The notes under the pieces: generated by a model
What the model saw: the letters and a program-made list of their open reading frames with translations, nothing else
Told to the model about the DNA's origin: nothing
Databases searched by the model: none
Shown: piece by piece, positions 10,573-22,387 of the stretch
How the letters are laid out: the number at the start of each line of letters is the position of its first letter
Numbering within the stretch: position 1 is the stretch's first letter
Position numbers and translations under genes: made by a program
NCBI GenBank assembly: GCA_022497155.1
Contig: MU385714.1
Span: forward strand, 186,001-250,000
DNA: 64,000 nt
From: Whalleya microplaca
Taxonomy: Eukaryota > Ascomycota > Sordariomycetes > Xylariales > Xylariaceae
Direction: 5' to 3'

Positions 10573-12154
10573 ACAAGGAGGGGCCTTGGCATTTTTGCAG
10601 TCAAGCTACAGGCTATCGTCGGACGTTCTCTGTAGACTGCAAGGAAACTCTCGATATAGTATACAGCCGCTTGGGGCGTCCGTGTCAATATCGGTACTTA
10701 CAAAAATAGATCATAGGTACCGGTTCTATAATCTATCAGATGTGATAATTCGGAAACCGGCTGCGCAAGTAAGGGGCGATCAAATTATAGGGAGCACTGC
10801 ACCTGCAGATGCTGTCAGGCTGTGTGTATGTTGCATGCATGCAGGTACATATATAATGGGCACCTGGGCAGTCGATGATTATAGGTAGGTAAGTATTCAT
10901 CAAGGGGTCTGCAGGAATAGGGGTCTATTATACGAGTTCGTCAATGTTGTAGTTACTAATGATAGGTACGGTAAGATTCGGTAAGATTCAGGAACAATAA
11001 CCAGATAGGGGCTGGTTCATGCGCATCTGGGCACCCTTTATGCTGCCCACCTGCAATAACCAAGCGTACCAGTCTTTATTAATGGATTACTGCCCAAGTT
11101 ACAGTTAGCCTTATGCAAGCTACCTCAAAGCAACATCCATGGATTGAACATGAAGCTTGCTCCTATAAGTACGTACCTACGGAATACATACATCCTCTAA
11201 GTAAGGTTAAGTATGTAAAGTGACTGGCTGCCCGCTAGTGAAGCTGCCGAGCCCCTAAAATAGAGTACTACGTAGTGACTATTTGAGAGTTTGCATAGTG
11301 GAGTGGCAGGGTGACAAGACACTATCTGTGATGGTTTTATTACGCTGCTATGCTGAGCTTCTCGATTCATTCAATAGATTTGATTTGGATCATCCTTACT
11401 TTAGATATTCCATCGCAAAGCAATTTAGCCCCAGGATCATCCTGAGATCATTCCGAGAGAAACTGTTGGGTGTTGGTTGCAAGTACGAAATAGAACGTAA
11501 TATATGTAAAGAAAAGAAGAGAAAGCCGCCTTTTTTCCAACGTCTTATAACCTACCTACATATAGGAACAGCCATTGATTGATTGATTGATCTTGATCTT
11601 GATCTGATCTTATCTTCAAAAATACCTGACCACTACTTGTACTAACCTAGTTACATCCGGACGGAAGCAGAGAGACGAGAGACACTTTCACTTTCACTTT
11701 CACGAGGAATTCTTTCTCTCGCGTGCTCGAGTGTAAAATTGTTTCAGCCGCCCTTTTTATTCCCTGAAATTACTTCCCAAGACAGTATCTGATCAGGGCC
11801 TCGTGTACAAAGTACGGAATACATACTGCACCTGACAGGCCTCAGAGTTCCACTGGCAGACCGGGCTCGGCTGACACCCCCCTTTTCCCTTTAGAGCGCC
11901 TTTAGGACGACGGGCCATCAATCCATCAATCACTCCCGAGCTCCTGCAAACTGCCTTTCATCCCCCCCCACCGCCAACGCCAATAAACTAACTAACCTAC
12001 CTAACTTATTGGCAACCTTACCATCTCTACCACAACCAACTACTGCTTCGTACATAATAATAACGCCACCACTCTACTCCTCTCTCGTATCCGCACCTGA
12101 ACAAAACACCATAACCATAACCCACATTGTTTTTTTTTTCTTTACCTATCCCAT

Positions 12155-12898
12155 ATGTACGAGGACAAGTCCGAATTCCTGCCCAAGATGAACCCTACCG
12201 ACGAGGAGCTCGACCGTGATTGGCAGCCCAGCGGCCGTCGCCCGCAATCGTGAGTTGCCCCGTCGCTAAGCCCGTATTTACTACGCGATAGCTCTAGAGC
12301 ACTGTTGGAGCACTCTCACTGACCTAATACCTTTTCTCTACAGCACAATTGCCCGTTCATTCAGCCAGGAGCTTATGGACATATTCCGGATTGAGAACAG
12401 TCTTGCCGATTTGGACGAGAAGATTGACAAGCGGTATGTCGCACATACAGCAGCCCTCCCTAGCGCATTAGTGCAACCTGCTAACAACTGCTGTTCCCCA
12501 TCTACAGAAAACAGCAAGTCACGACTGGCCAGACTGAGCTAGAGGCCCTCGAAGCTCGGATTAAGGAGATGGAGGAGCGACTGAAGAAGCAGAACCCATC
12601 CGCCGCCCCGAGCGGTGCGACTCCTCGGACTCAACGGCAAGGGCAAGCTGTAGGGGGCACGTACGGCCAGGCCTCGTCGTCGGCCGGCGAGAAGGACCAC
12701 CCGCAGCAGAGGGCCTCCCGACCAGGAACGGCGAAGCAAGCTCGACAGGCGCCCGCGCATGGAGGGGTCATGCCCCCGACTCCCACAGCCAGCGAAGGTG
12801 AATACGATTACGTCAATACTTCCTCTGACGGCGCTGGCACCAGGGCTCGAAGTTTTGCTGACTATGTAATTGTTTCTAAAGATGGTGGTGACCGCTAA
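12155..12898 (+). CDS. Small coiled-coil protein of unknown function
   Basis: Three exons, 12155-12249, 12344-12433 and 12508-12898, with GTGAGT and GTATGT donors and CTACAG acceptors, keep frame and give 191 residues. The start MYEDKSEFLPKMNPTDEELD is the first ATG; a second in-frame Met is at residue 12. Residues about 40-85 form an acidic/basic heptad-like helix (NSLADLDEKIDKRKQQV ... LEARIKEMEERLKKQ), a likely coiled coil. The rest is disordered, Ser/Gly/Gln-rich, and ends with a small hydrophobic/aromatic patch (SFADYVIVSKDGG). I do not recognise the family. The clean splice sites and even codon use make it a real gene. Repeats of a GACCTGAACCT unit follow the stop codon. Confidence 0.8.
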
Positions 12899-12953
12899 GG
12901 CCCGCCCTGGGAGCGCGTTGAAAATATGCACACCACACAATCCCCGTGTTCGC

Positions 12954-12990
12954 GACCTGACCTGAACCTGACCTGAACCTGAACCTGACC
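12954..12990. repeat. Short tandem repeat (ACCTGA/ACCTGAACCTG)
   Basis: Six- and twelve-base units built on CCTGAA/CCTGAC are repeated about six times, 55 bp beyond the stop codon of the coiled-coil gene, probably in its 3' UTR. Confidence 0.8.
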
Positions 12991-13718
12991 CGGCTCGAAC
13001 TTTTCTCGATCCTCTCCAATCCTCGGCTTCCAATTGAGTTTTTTCTCCTCTTCGGCGCGAGGCCTGACGAATGACACTGGCGAAATCGATCACGAGCTCC
13101 AAACTTTCACGAGCCGGAATTTGGAAACCCTTTTCCGGAATGCTGGCCCCCCTCGCCCAATTGGACTACTTGGATACCACGTTGCTTTCCGGTTGGGAAC
13201 AACAACAACACAAAACCCACACGGGGTACCGTGGGAATTCAGGCCACCAAGCGTAACGACTCTCGATTACCGTCCACAGACAGGGAAACAACAACCCCAA
13301 CAAACCAGGTCTCTAGCATTTAACGAACCCGACTCTCCCATTTCAAGATATACCCTCGTTTTAGAGACGTGACAACACCGCTTTTTTCTGACTGTCCGTC
13401 CGGCGTTGAAGGCGTCTTGTCTGTCTGTCTGTCTGTCTTCCTTTTCTCCGTTTTTTTCCATGTCAGAATATATTTTTAGTAGTATGAGTGAGTGAGTGAG
13501 TGAGTTGGGCTGGAACAAGTAATGCAACACACAAAGCAGCATGGGAAGAAGAAACGCGCATCACAGCATTAGCATGGCATTTGTTTCGTACGTTTTCTTG
13601 AGGTAGCAGAGCAAGGGGGAGGGGGAGGAGGCGGTTTTTACGAACGGCGCGAGCGCGAGCGCGAGCGGCTAAGGTCGTAAGTTAAAAGACCTTGGATGTT
13701 GGTACTCGCATATTGTGC

Positions 13719-13720
13719 TG

Positions 13721-13752
<32 letters not shown>

Positions 13753-13753
13753 G
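13719..13753. repeat. TG dinucleotide microsatellite
   Basis: About 17 TG units with a single C interruption at 13727. Confidence 0.95.
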
Positions 13754-14607
13754 GAAGGGCCTGCTGCCAGAGGAGAGGACTGACTTACTATACATCCTGT
13801 TTGACGAGTCTTAAGTCTATTAATGCAATCTGTACATCAGTAACTGTTTTCGAATTCTATCCTGTGATATGTGATCACTTTCAATAATATCCAATAATAT
13901 CCTTGGGCAAGTGCCTAAGCTCGCTTTTCATAATCATCGTGGGAGGAATTCTTCATAGTCGAAGATACGCGGAGCGGCGGTACGAGTAAGATGAGTTGTA
14001 TCATATTGCAGATTGTTTGGCAAAGGGTGCTGGAAAGTCTTGGGCACTTTATACACCAAGACTATCACAACTCACTGAGGAATATAAAAGTACGTCAAGT
14101 TGTTTCTATTGATTGATCACTTATAACCATATGTCAGACTCTAATCTATATCTAAAGATAACCTTCCACTACGGCATCTAGCACATAAGGACTAGAGTTA
14201 CACAGTTTGCTGACGGAATGCCGCATTGGGTGTAAGTACCACGAATTGATAGGGTCAAGTAATGAGCACGAATGCTAGGGTACCTTGCAAAATGATGGCT
14301 CATGCCAGAATTGAGTAGCTTGATCATTCTACCTTTCACGTCAGAGGAAGCAATTACAGACGACCACTCATGAGACCACTCTATTATTGCCGTTTAACTT
14401 TTTGTCTAGGTGCCTCCTTTGTATCTCGAGCTTGAAAACAACGCCAATACATACATACGGATCTAATCCGTCATAGAAATCTAAGCGAAGGCTCTCATGT
14501 AGGTGATGCAGAGCAGGTGGTTCACCCACCACCAGATTACCATAGCAATATGACAGCGATTGTACGTCACCAATCATATACCACCGGGTATGGCCATGAT
14601 ATCTTCA

Positions 14608-16106
14608 CTAATAACCACCTTCGACATGATGGCCATCGGGACTGTCATCGCCATCATCACCATCGGTCGGGTCCTCAGCCTTATCATGTAATTTCAAGGG
14701 TTTAGACGCCATGCCAAACTTCTTGTTCGCGATGTCGAAGACAGCAAATCCGCTCTTGAGATAGATGTCGCCAAAGATGGCCTGGATACTGCTGAAGGAG
14801 CCAAGTGATTGCAAGCCGGCATAGCACATCTCATCAGTTGAGTGAGAGTATATAATGTAGGCACCAGGGATTGTGCCGGTTATCTTGTTGCCTGCTTTGT
14901 CGCTCAGCTCCCAGATGAAGTCGGGTGGCGTTGAGTTGCACGGAATCACATAACCATACTCCTTGAATGAGAAGGTGGAGCCAGGCACGTTTAGAAAGTA
15001 GGTCTCAACGGCCTCGTCTGGCGCGAAGAGCAGCGTCGTTCCCGTGTCAACGATTATGTCCCGAGCCTCGTTAAACTCGTATTTGATATCCGACCCGCTG
15101 ATGCCGAAGCCGGTCTGCTGTACCGTCCAATACCCGTCCACTGTATCCACGTCTATGTACTTGATGTCCCCGTCGTGCAGGCTGTCATCGATGTACCCAA
15201 AATTGAAAGATCCTTTGCTGCTGTTGTGGCGCATGTCGACTGTGAACACAGGCTGGCTCAACACTTTAGGCAGGAAGTCTAGCATGCTCTGCTGCAGCGG
15301 AATTGTCTGTGCAATAGATGGCCAGGCCAGACCGAGGATTCCGGACATCCCCTTAGTCTCGGTGAACATCGATGAAACGCGGGTCGCAGACTCGATTGTC
15401 ATGTTCGGAATAGACATGTTGCCAAGGGTGAGTGTATCTGTATAGCAGATACCCTCCGAGGTGGAGAAGTCGCCATAAATAATCGACCACGAGCAGTTCT
15501 TGACTAGGTTGGCTGTGGAAGACTTGCTCGGATCCCAGGTCTTCTGGCCTGCGATATCTTTCTTGTCTGTGTCAGTCGAGAACACCCAACTATGATGCCT
15601 GGTTAGCTTATTACGACAGTCATAGGAAATGGTGACGAAGTGCAGGGGTTATCTCACGTATCAGACGATCCAGTATCCGGGTCTAGATACAGCTTCTGCG
15701 GCGGCGAGCCGATGCGGATGGGGCTCAACCAGAGAAGATCACCATCACGTGAATCTGCCGGAACGGCACCTCCTAATGCCACTATTAGCTTTTTATACGA
15801 ATAACCCGAAAAGATATATTGGCTTGGATTACCATCATCTATCCCGGCTTTGTTGTTAGACTGGTATTCTGCTACAATCTCTTGTAGAGGACCCGGAATC
15901 TCGAGCTTGTACTTCTTGAGAGTCTTGTAATACTCGGTAGGTCCATGTCGAGGGTTGTCAGCTTTGTTGGCTAGAGGGATGGAGAAGACATTGCCAGTAC
16001 GTCGGTGAAGTTTAGTCTTGTCAAAGACCGGGGACGACGTGGCAGCCGCAAGAAGTGAGAGCCAGAAGGCTACGACGAAGAGGCTGCTGAAAGACGCCAT
16101 GTTCAT
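14608..16106 (-). CDS. Secreted pepsin-like aspartic protease (family A1)
   Basis: Two exons, 16106-15658 and 15589-14608, flank a 68-nt intron (GTGAGA donor, GCTAAC branch, CATAG acceptor) that interrupts the first active-site motif: DTGSSDT + W. Product 476 residues. Residues 1-25 are a signal peptide (SLFVVAFWLSLLAAATSSP). A propeptide of about 100 residues precedes the mature enzyme. Catalytic Asp residues are D144 (DTGSSDTW) and D331 (DTGTTLL); the flap Tyr is in YGDFSTSEG (about 188). The sequence thus has everything an active extracellular acid protease needs. Odd points are the preceding LDP in LDPDTGSS and an acidic tail of about 20 residues rich in Asp with HH near the end. No GPI signal or C-terminal membrane helix is evident. 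Role: extracellular protein degradation; the exact substrate cannot be told. Confidence 0.93.
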
Positions 16107-17184
16107 GAACTTGTCAGTAACTTAGCTCAGAACAACGATGGCGTGGCGTCAGGGCTAGGAGGTGTGTACAAGAGAGGAGCGGGTTTGCAAAAAGAATGAG
16201 AAGTTGGGGAGATGTATCAGATGAAATAGGCAAGTGTCTAGCACTGCGTTTGGTGGACGTTCGTTCGTAACTGCGCCTTTGATTATGAACACATAATCTT
16301 GCAGAGCGACTGCCTTGGTAACACCCAAATTACATCCGTATAAGTACATGTATATCGTGATGTACTCATTGATTGGACGACTGTGCTGTACCTACCCTCT
16401 ATCTAAGTCGTATCAGAAACGGCAGCAACGAGCATGACAACTAGCCGCAGTTGGCCCTATAGTTCAGATAAAGATACAAAGTACGTACCTTAGGCAATGA
16501 ATGTAGTCGTGCCAAGTCGGGAATTCGCAGTGCTCTGGATTGAAGGAGGTCGTGATCTTGCGTAACAGCGGTTACCTGAATCGGCCATATAACACGGAAC
16601 AAGGAAAATAGAGACAAGCGGACAAACGAGCTAGGTGCCACTTGCATCTCATCCGACTTCTTCAGACCAAACTGCCGGGTATAATCAATGTCAAGCTATT
16701 AAGTACTGGGCTAAGTTTTGGTCTAACAATCATTGGTAATTGGCCATCTAGCCCGACTACATGGATGGAAGGTTCCAAACCTGTCCACTGGTCTCGCGGA
16801 TATTATCTGGCTTGTGTCCAGTTCTCTTCCATACGGATCCCCGCGGAACAGCATGTAAGACATGACAGAAGGGCCGCTACATGGTGTTGTGCTGCAAAGA
16901 CTAACGTCAACTGATTGAATCTTGTATGAGCTTCCACTACTTAGCTTCTAGGCCGATACCTGGATGTCCATACTGAACAAGACATGTCTAGGATTGCGCC
17001 TACTCGCATACTAACTATATTTACTGGACAGACGCATAGGAGACTTCATGTCGGGATTGCCTTCATAAGCTTCGAAAACTTCAGAATCTCTACATCACCC
17101 CAAGGAAATATGCAGTGGTAACTAGGGCCGTGGGTTTGGCTAATTGCCTCGTATCTATCATGAAACATCTATGTTTATGTTGTA
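16107..17184. other. Intergenic, tandem genes
   Basis: Promoter side of the protease gene and 3' flank of LHS1. I see no gene or notable structure. Confidence 0.5.
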
Positions 17185-20100
17185 TTACAGCTCATCGTGC
17201 TTTGTCCGGTCCCCGTCTTTTTCTTGCTGCTCTTTGCCCATCTTCTTAATCAACTCCTCAATCTCCTCAGGCGTCGGCCCTTTGCCGTCCTTGCCTAGCT
17301 TGATGTAGTTCTCCCCGTCCTTGAAATCTATCGTCGGCTCCGAGCCGTCGGTACCCGTCTTACTAGCATTCTTCTTCTTGGTCTTGCTAGACTTCTTCGA
17401 GCTACTGCTCTTCTTCTTCTTACTGTCGAAGTTTTTGGCACTCTTCATGGCGAGATCCATGCCGGCCTTCTCGAGCTTCTTCGTCTTCTCGGCAATGTCC
17501 TTGGCGAGAATGACTGGGTCGGCCGTAGCAGGAAGTTTCTCTTGCTCAGCGAGCTTTTCCTCAAGCCAATCTATGATGGACTTGGAGAGGTCTGTAAGTT
17601 CTGTGAGGTCGTCTAAGGTGTATAAGGGTGGAACTGGTCCGCGGTTCTCAGGAGGCGCTGTAGTAGTTGTCGAGGTTGTGGTATCTTCATCTTCAAGGCC
17701 ATCGAACTCGCCAGCGTCTTGTGAGGGGGCAGCTGTGACGGTTGAGCTGGTCTCGCTCGTTGAGGCAGCACTAGCACTGACAGAAGACTTGAACGCTTCG
17801 GCTTCGGCAATCTTCCCCTTGATAGTATCAATAAAGGATCCTGTCTGGTCAAGCGATTTCCTCAAAGATTTGACAAGCTCAGGCCTTTTCTGTGCCTCGT
17901 CGATTCTCTTCTCCACGGGTGAGACAAGATCTTTCAATGCCTTGAGCTTAGACTTCAACTCCTCGCGTGATGCATCTGCACCATCCTCATAAAGCCAATC
18001 GCTGAGCTCACCAGCCTTCTTCTCAAGCTTAGCACGCTCCTCTGAGGAAGAAGCTGCTACGAAGGACTCCGTATCAAGCAGATCCCGAACCCTGTAAGTG
18101 AAGGCCTCAAGCTGGTTTAGCGCTTCTTCTCGTAATCGTCGAGACTTGTCAGATGCCTCGAATGCCTTAATGCGGTCCTTCGCTTTTGTGAGTTCTGACT
18201 TGGACAATCCTGGCGTACCAACTTTTTCTAGGGTAAAGTCGACGGGGATCACAACAAGCTGCTTCTTGGGGACGGGGCTGCTTGCAGGTGAATCAGAAGA
18301 TTCAGAAGACGCAGAGGCTGATGACGTTGCGGTCGTCGAGGTAGTACTAGACTCTATAGACGATGTCGTGGCAGTATCGGTCGATTCGGTGGTCGAGGTC
18401 GTCTCGCTACTTTCGCTTTCTGAGTTTGCCTCGCCATCTTTCAATGGCTTCTGCTCGTCACTTTTCCCGAATCCGAAGAGATTCTTTACGCCATCTATAA
18501 CCGATCCTTCCTTCTCAAGCTTTTCAGCTTCACACTCAAGACTTGCCTTACCGACCTCAACTTCGCCATTCTCAGCACTAAGCTTTAGCTTGACTTTGAA
18601 ATGGATATCCTGATGAGCACAGCCATTCTTCTCCACTAGCGAGGCTACAGACGCAGTCAAGTTCTTCGTGGTAAAGATCGTGGTCTCTTTGTCCACCGTT
18701 TCACCATTCGACGGCACGGTCTGGTAGAATCGTACCGAAAAATCTTCATGGTTTGTGAATGTAACTTCTTTCGGAGGAGCACCGAGAAGAGACCGTTCTG
18801 TCCAGATCCGCTGGTGCTGGGGTTTATCCTGGGGGTTCGTCCACTTCATTCCCGCTGGGTAGACAGCGCTGTCGGAAATCCTAATTTCCTTAACTCGGAA
18901 CCCAGGGGTAAGCTCGGCAGCCCGGAAAGCAGCACCGAACACTGCTGCCTCATCCGCGTTGACATTGCTGCGAAGTTTGTCGCCCCCTGCAATCTTCTCA
19001 AGCTGCTTCTGAACAAATGGTGTACGAGATGCGCCACCGTGAAGGATAATTGAGTCAAGTTGTTTGATATCCAGCTGGGCTGTATCCAATGCCTTCTGGA
19101 TAGTGACGCCAACCCTTTCCGCGTGCGCCTCGGCCATCTTCTCAAAGTCTGCTCTTGAGATCTTGTACTTGAAATCGATATCATCGTAGAGACCCTCAAA
19201 ACTAGCACCCGTATCACTATTGGCACTTAGGACATGTCTTGCTTTTTCAGCATCCTTGGTTAGTTTTGCCATGGCCCTTCCATGCTCCTGTACATTCTTA
19301 GCTGTAATTGAGGCCTTCTTCGCAGCAGGCGTCTCGACGAATTTAGAGATCATGTCGTCCACAATCAAGTAGTTGAGTGCGTCGCCGCCTAGAGTCCTAT
19401 CCCAGCCAGCCCCCATGACCTGCACTTCTTGGACTGTCTTGTTGAATTTGCCAATGTCCTTAACCGTTCGGCCTTGGAATTTCATGACAGTGGCCTTGGT
19501 GGAACCAGCGCCCATGTCAAACACCATGTGATATTCTGGCTTGCTCCCCTCGTTGATGGTAGGGAAGGTTCGACTTGTAGCGTAGTTCAGTCCAACAGCC
19601 AGGCCATCACTGATCAGTGACAAAACCTTGAGTCCAACAAGGTCTGCAGCCAATTCTACAGCACGCTTCTCTTCAATGGTATAGAACGGTGGTACAGTTA
19701 TAACAACCGAGCGAACAGGGTTCTCGGGGCCAGCCATTGCTTCTGCATTGCGCTGTATACTCTGGAGCTCCATAGCCAACAACTCTTCAACCAGCCATGC
19801 TTCTTCCCCGGCGGTAGCCTTGCTCTTGAACGCAGCCGTGCCACGAGTCTTGTGCGCCTCTAACTGGACATCGGGGTGCCTCGCAGCCCATTCCTTCACG
19901 ATCGAATCGTCCGTCGAGAGACCAAGGAGGGTCTTGAGGTTGGGATATACGTCATTAGGGAATCGAGCGGCGAGAGCGATGGCGTCCGAGCCATACGCTC
20001 TCTCGGGGTATGCGCCGCTCTTAGGGGCATTTTGGAAAGGCTTGAATGCGACTGCAGAGGTCTCTTTTCGTCGCGAGTCCTTCGTCAGGACAATCTCGAG

Positions 20101-20244
20101 CGGGATGCCGGGCTTGACAAGAGTAGCTTTAAAGTACTCGGTACCGAGGTCGATACCGAGGACAGAATTAATGGCAAGGACGTTTGTTGAGAAGAGGAAC
20201 AGGGCGCAGAGTAGTATTGATCGAGGGGAGAATATTTGCGCCAT
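17185..20244 (-). CDS. lhs1: ER-lumenal Hsp70-like chaperone LHS1 (GRP170/HYOU1 family)
   Basis: Intronless, 1019 residues from the ATG at 20244 (MAQIFSPRS); the three codons before it follow a TTG and are not used. The order is signal peptide (ILLCALFLFSTNVLA, about 9-23), an Hsp70 ATPase domain beginning GIDLGTEYFKATLV, phosphate-loop and connect motifs VVITVPPFYTIEEKRAV and VFDMGAGSTKATVM, the adenosine motif ILHGGASRTPF, then a beta/linker region with a long Ser/Thr stretch, an alpha-helical C-terminal domain with basic Lys-rich segments, and the tail KHDEL, an HDEL-type ER retrieval signal. LHS1 acts as holdase and as nucleotide-exchange factor for BiP/Kar2 during translocation and folding; this is family knowledge. 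The Ser/Thr-rich inserts (about 600-660 and 850-870) are typical of fungal forms. Just upstream is a 9-bp hairpin (20304-20329). Confidence 0.96.
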   Translation of the reverse strand: MAQIFSPRSILLCALFLFSTNVLAINSVLGIDLGTEYFKATLVKPGIPLEIVLTKDSRRKETSAVAFKPFQNAPKSGAYPERAYGSDAIALAARFPNDVYPNLKTLLGLSTDDSIVKEWAARHPDVQLEAHKTRGTAAFKSKATAGEEAWLVEELLAMELQSIQRNAEAMAGPENPVRSVVITVPPFYTIEEKRAVELAADLVGLKVLSLISDGLAVGLNYATSRTFPTINEGSKPEYHMVFDMGAGSTKATVMKFQGRTVKDIGKFNKTVQEVQVMGAGWDRTLGGDALNYLIVDDMISKFVETPAAKKASITAKNVQEHGRAMAKLTKDAEKARHVLSANSDTGASFEGLYDDIDFKYKISRADFEKMAEAHAERVGVTIQKALDTAQLDIKQLDSIILHGGASRTPFVQKQLEKIAGGDKLRSNVNADEAAVFGAAFRAAELTPGFRVKEIRISDSAVYPAGMKWTNPQDKPQHQRIWTERSLLGAPPKEVTFTNHEDFSVRFYQTVPSNGETVDKETTIFTTKNLTASVASLVEKNGCAHQDIHFKVKLKLSAENGEVEVGKASLECEAEKLEKEGSVIDGVKNLFGFGKSDEQKPLKDGEANSESESSETTSTTESTDTATTSSIESSTTSTTATSSASASSESSDSPASSPVPKKQLVVIPVDFTLEKVGTPGLSKSELTKAKDRIKAFEASDKSRRLREEALNQLEAFTYRVRDLLDTESFVAASSSEERAKLEKKAGELSDWLYEDGADASREELKSKLKALKDLVSPVEKRIDEAQKRPELVKSLRKSLDQTGSFIDTIKGKIAEAEAFKSSVSASAASTSETSSTVTAAPSQDAGEFDGLEDEDTTTSTTTTAPPENRGPVPPLYTLDDLTELTDLSKSIIDWLEEKLAEQEKLPATADPVILAKDIAEKTKKLEKAGMDLAMKSAKNFDSKKKKSSSSKKSSKTKKKNASKTGTDGSEPTIDFKDGENYIKLGKDGKGPTPEEIEELIKKMGKEQQEKDGDRTKHDEL

Positions 20245-20863
20245 GATGGGCAAAATTAGGAGGGGTGGTTTGGCGAAGACCTCGCCTAGTTTAATATAGA
20301 GCCAGCTACTTAAAAGCTTATAAGTAGCTTATAATAGAGAATGTTCGGGTAGAAGAAACAGAACGGTGAAGAGGTGAGCTCAATGGAGACACTGTCTTCG
20401 TCTGAGAACCCTAACACTTTGTGCTTTGTATATATGTTGTATATGTCTGAACTTGTAGAATCTGGCCTCAACTAAGAACACAAATAGCTATTCCCCCAAC
20501 AGCCAAGCAGCCATCTAACCTAGGCAGACTATTCTGATCCAGCACACAGCTCGAGCTCTGACGAAAATACGTGTTATTCCGTGCAAAGAGGACAACTTGC
20601 GGCAACCAATCCCTGTTGGTGGCTGAGCTTTTGTGCAGAAGCCACTGTAGGGGTCTTGATTGGCTCGATAAGAGATCCTGCCCCGGAAATGATACATATG
20701 CGGGAACATCTTTTACTCAAGAAATGTGAAGTGTGGCTGGTGCCGATGCATCTTACCTAACTTTAATTGTTCCCCTGGTCAAGTGTTACTAACACCAAGT
20801 GCCAAGTCCTAACCTACCAACTAGATCTACTACCAACTCCTCATTCCCGGTTTCCCATTCACC
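20245..20863. promoter_or_regulatory. Shared divergent promoter region, LHS1 and SDR
   Basis: A 619-bp spacer between divergent starts. Inverted arms AGCTACTTA (20304-20312) and TAAGTAGCT (20321-20329) enclose an 8-nt loop about 60 bp upstream of the LHS1 ATG. I did not find a clear unfolded-protein-response element. Confidence 0.4.
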
Positions 20864-21687
20864 ATGCCTAAGGTAGACAATGAAATCAAGGGTCGCCTGG
20901 CCCTCATAACAGGTGCCTCTGGAGGGTATGAGTTTCTCTGAATGTCTGTTTAGTTGCAGCATTGACGCATCTCAGAATCGGCGCGGCTTGTGCTCGTGAT
21001 TTATGGGCTCAAGGTGCTTCACTGGCTCTGACATGCTTTCAGAATAGGCAGCCTTTGGATGATCTAGCCTCAGAACTCTTTGGCTCAGATGCAGAGGGTA
21101 GGAAAATTACTGTGCATCGTGTCGATATGGGCTCGGCAAACGATCTAGAGGAGCTCTTTCGTGATATCAAGTCCCAACATGGCCAAGATGGTCCGGACGT
21201 GTTGGTGTCGAATGCTGGTTACGGGAAAAGGTTCCCCGGCATTCATGATGTGAGCTTAGAAGAATTTGACAATGCCCTCAACATAAACCTGAGGGCTTCT
21301 TTCACTCTCTCGAAGCTTAGTATTCCACATATGGAGGCTCAGAGCTGGGGAAGAATCATCTTCATCTCTTCAATCGCTGCGATTGGAGGAGGTATAAATG
21401 CATGTCACTACGCTGCTAGCAAGGCTGGTTTGACGGGGATGATGAAAAATCTGGCCATGAAGCATGCCAAATATGGAATCACCGTCAATGATGTTGCTCC
21501 AGCCATGATTGGAGAGACCGGAATGATACCTGATGAGAAGTTTGTCGAGAATACACCAGGCGATGTGAGAAACATCCCGGTTGGGAGGCTCGGGACGCCG
21601 CAAGAAGTCGCAAATATTGTTACTATGATATGCAAGACTGGGTATTTAACTGGTCAAAGCATCTTGCTCAGTGGTGGTCTCAAATAG
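20864..21687 (+). CDS. Short-chain dehydrogenase/reductase (FabG-like)
   Basis: Exons 20864-20925 and 20976-21687 flank a 50-nt intron (GTATGA donor, CTCAG acceptor) that splits the nucleotide-binding motif TGASGGIGAA. Product 257 residues, normal for a classical SDR. Visible motifs are the glycine-rich Rossmann loop (16-25), SNAGYG (N100), the active-site Ser in FISSIAAIGG (S153) and YAASK (Y166, K170), so the catalytic tetrad is complete. The C-terminal half is like 3-oxoacyl-ACP reductase type enzymes (NDVAPAMIGETGM, GYLTGQSILLSGG). It probably reduces a keto group or oxidises an alcohol with NAD(P)H; substrate unknown. There is no transit or signal peptide, so cytosolic. It stands alone, without neighbouring pathway genes. 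Confidence 0.92.
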
Positions 21688-22387
21688 TGATCTAGATATG
21701 CTTCGGTAGTTCAGTCGGGCTACACGAATGTAATCGAGAGGACATTCTTAAATACGATAGTAACCGTTACCAATATAACGGGAGAGCATTTTGCACTTTT
21801 ACAGACGTCTGTGTCACAGTTTGTAGTTAGTAATATAGCTCATTTTACTTGACGGAGAGCTAAAATCTGAACTGGTCTTCAGGTCTGTCGGTAATCTTCG
21901 GCGAGATCCCGCCGTGAACGCTGCCGACTCCGGAGGCGAAATCCGAGCCAGCCCTCTCGGCTCCGTGGCGACTTAGACGGTTTCCCAATCACCAACCAAT
22001 CAATCTTATTCCATAGACTTAACCTTGTCTTCTTACATGCTCCTGCATTTTCCTTCCAACCAGCCCGTTTCAGCCACAACTTTGCCAGTGTTATTAGTCA
22101 CAGATCAACCTACTCCCTGTCGGTATACACACCTACCTCGTAGATAGTAGTGACCGTAAAACGCATATTGATATCCTTTCAGCATATTGAAGGAAGGCAT
22201 ACTGCATACCTTGCGTTTCACCAAAAAGGCTATTGACTATTCACCGACTTTCTTGTCCGACTTCCACCTTACTCATACGTGAACATTCTCGTCAACTCAT
22301 CCCATCCAACCCATCTCTCTAACATCCACCCTCCTCCCAAACCCTCAAACCCCTAAGTTAGAGCCAAGAACCCCTCGCCCCTTCAAA
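21688..22387. other. Intergenic; leader of GNAT gene
   Basis: 3' flank of the SDR gene, then a pyrimidine-rich, C-rich stretch (about 22230-22387) that is probably the 5' leader of the acetyltransferase gene. Nothing else seen. Confidence 0.5.

Larger units (their letters stand above)
7679..12154. other. 4.5-kb gene-poor spacer
   Basis: No open frame with recognisable coding character. It holds a 10-bp inverted repeat (8929-8938 with 8962-8971, 23-nt loop), a perfect 28-bp palindrome (10545-10572), a doubled GGTAAGATTC near 10973, and simple ATTG/CTTTCA repeats around 11575-11700. The last 300 bp, pyrimidine-rich with ACTAACTAACC, are probably promoter and 5' leader of the gene that starts at 12155. 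Confidence 0.5.
12899..14607. other. Intergenic rich in simple repeats
   Basis: No supported gene. It holds (GTCT)5 at 13419-13438, (TGAG)5 at 13485-13504, a GAGCGC run near 13648-13668 and a TG microsatellite at 13719-13753. The left part is the 3' flank of the coiled-coil gene, the right part the 3' flank of the protease gene. Confidence 0.6.

Noticed and set aside
13400..13760. Cluster of microsatellites, considered as a CRISPR or satellite array
   Set aside because: Units are 2-4 bp simple repeats without spacers; nuclear fungal DNA has no CRISPR arrays.
17321..17992. Long plus-strand open frame (223 codons) opposite LHS1
   Set aside because: It is the antisense shadow of the Lys/Ser-rich LHS1 C-terminus, with low-complexity composition and no motif.
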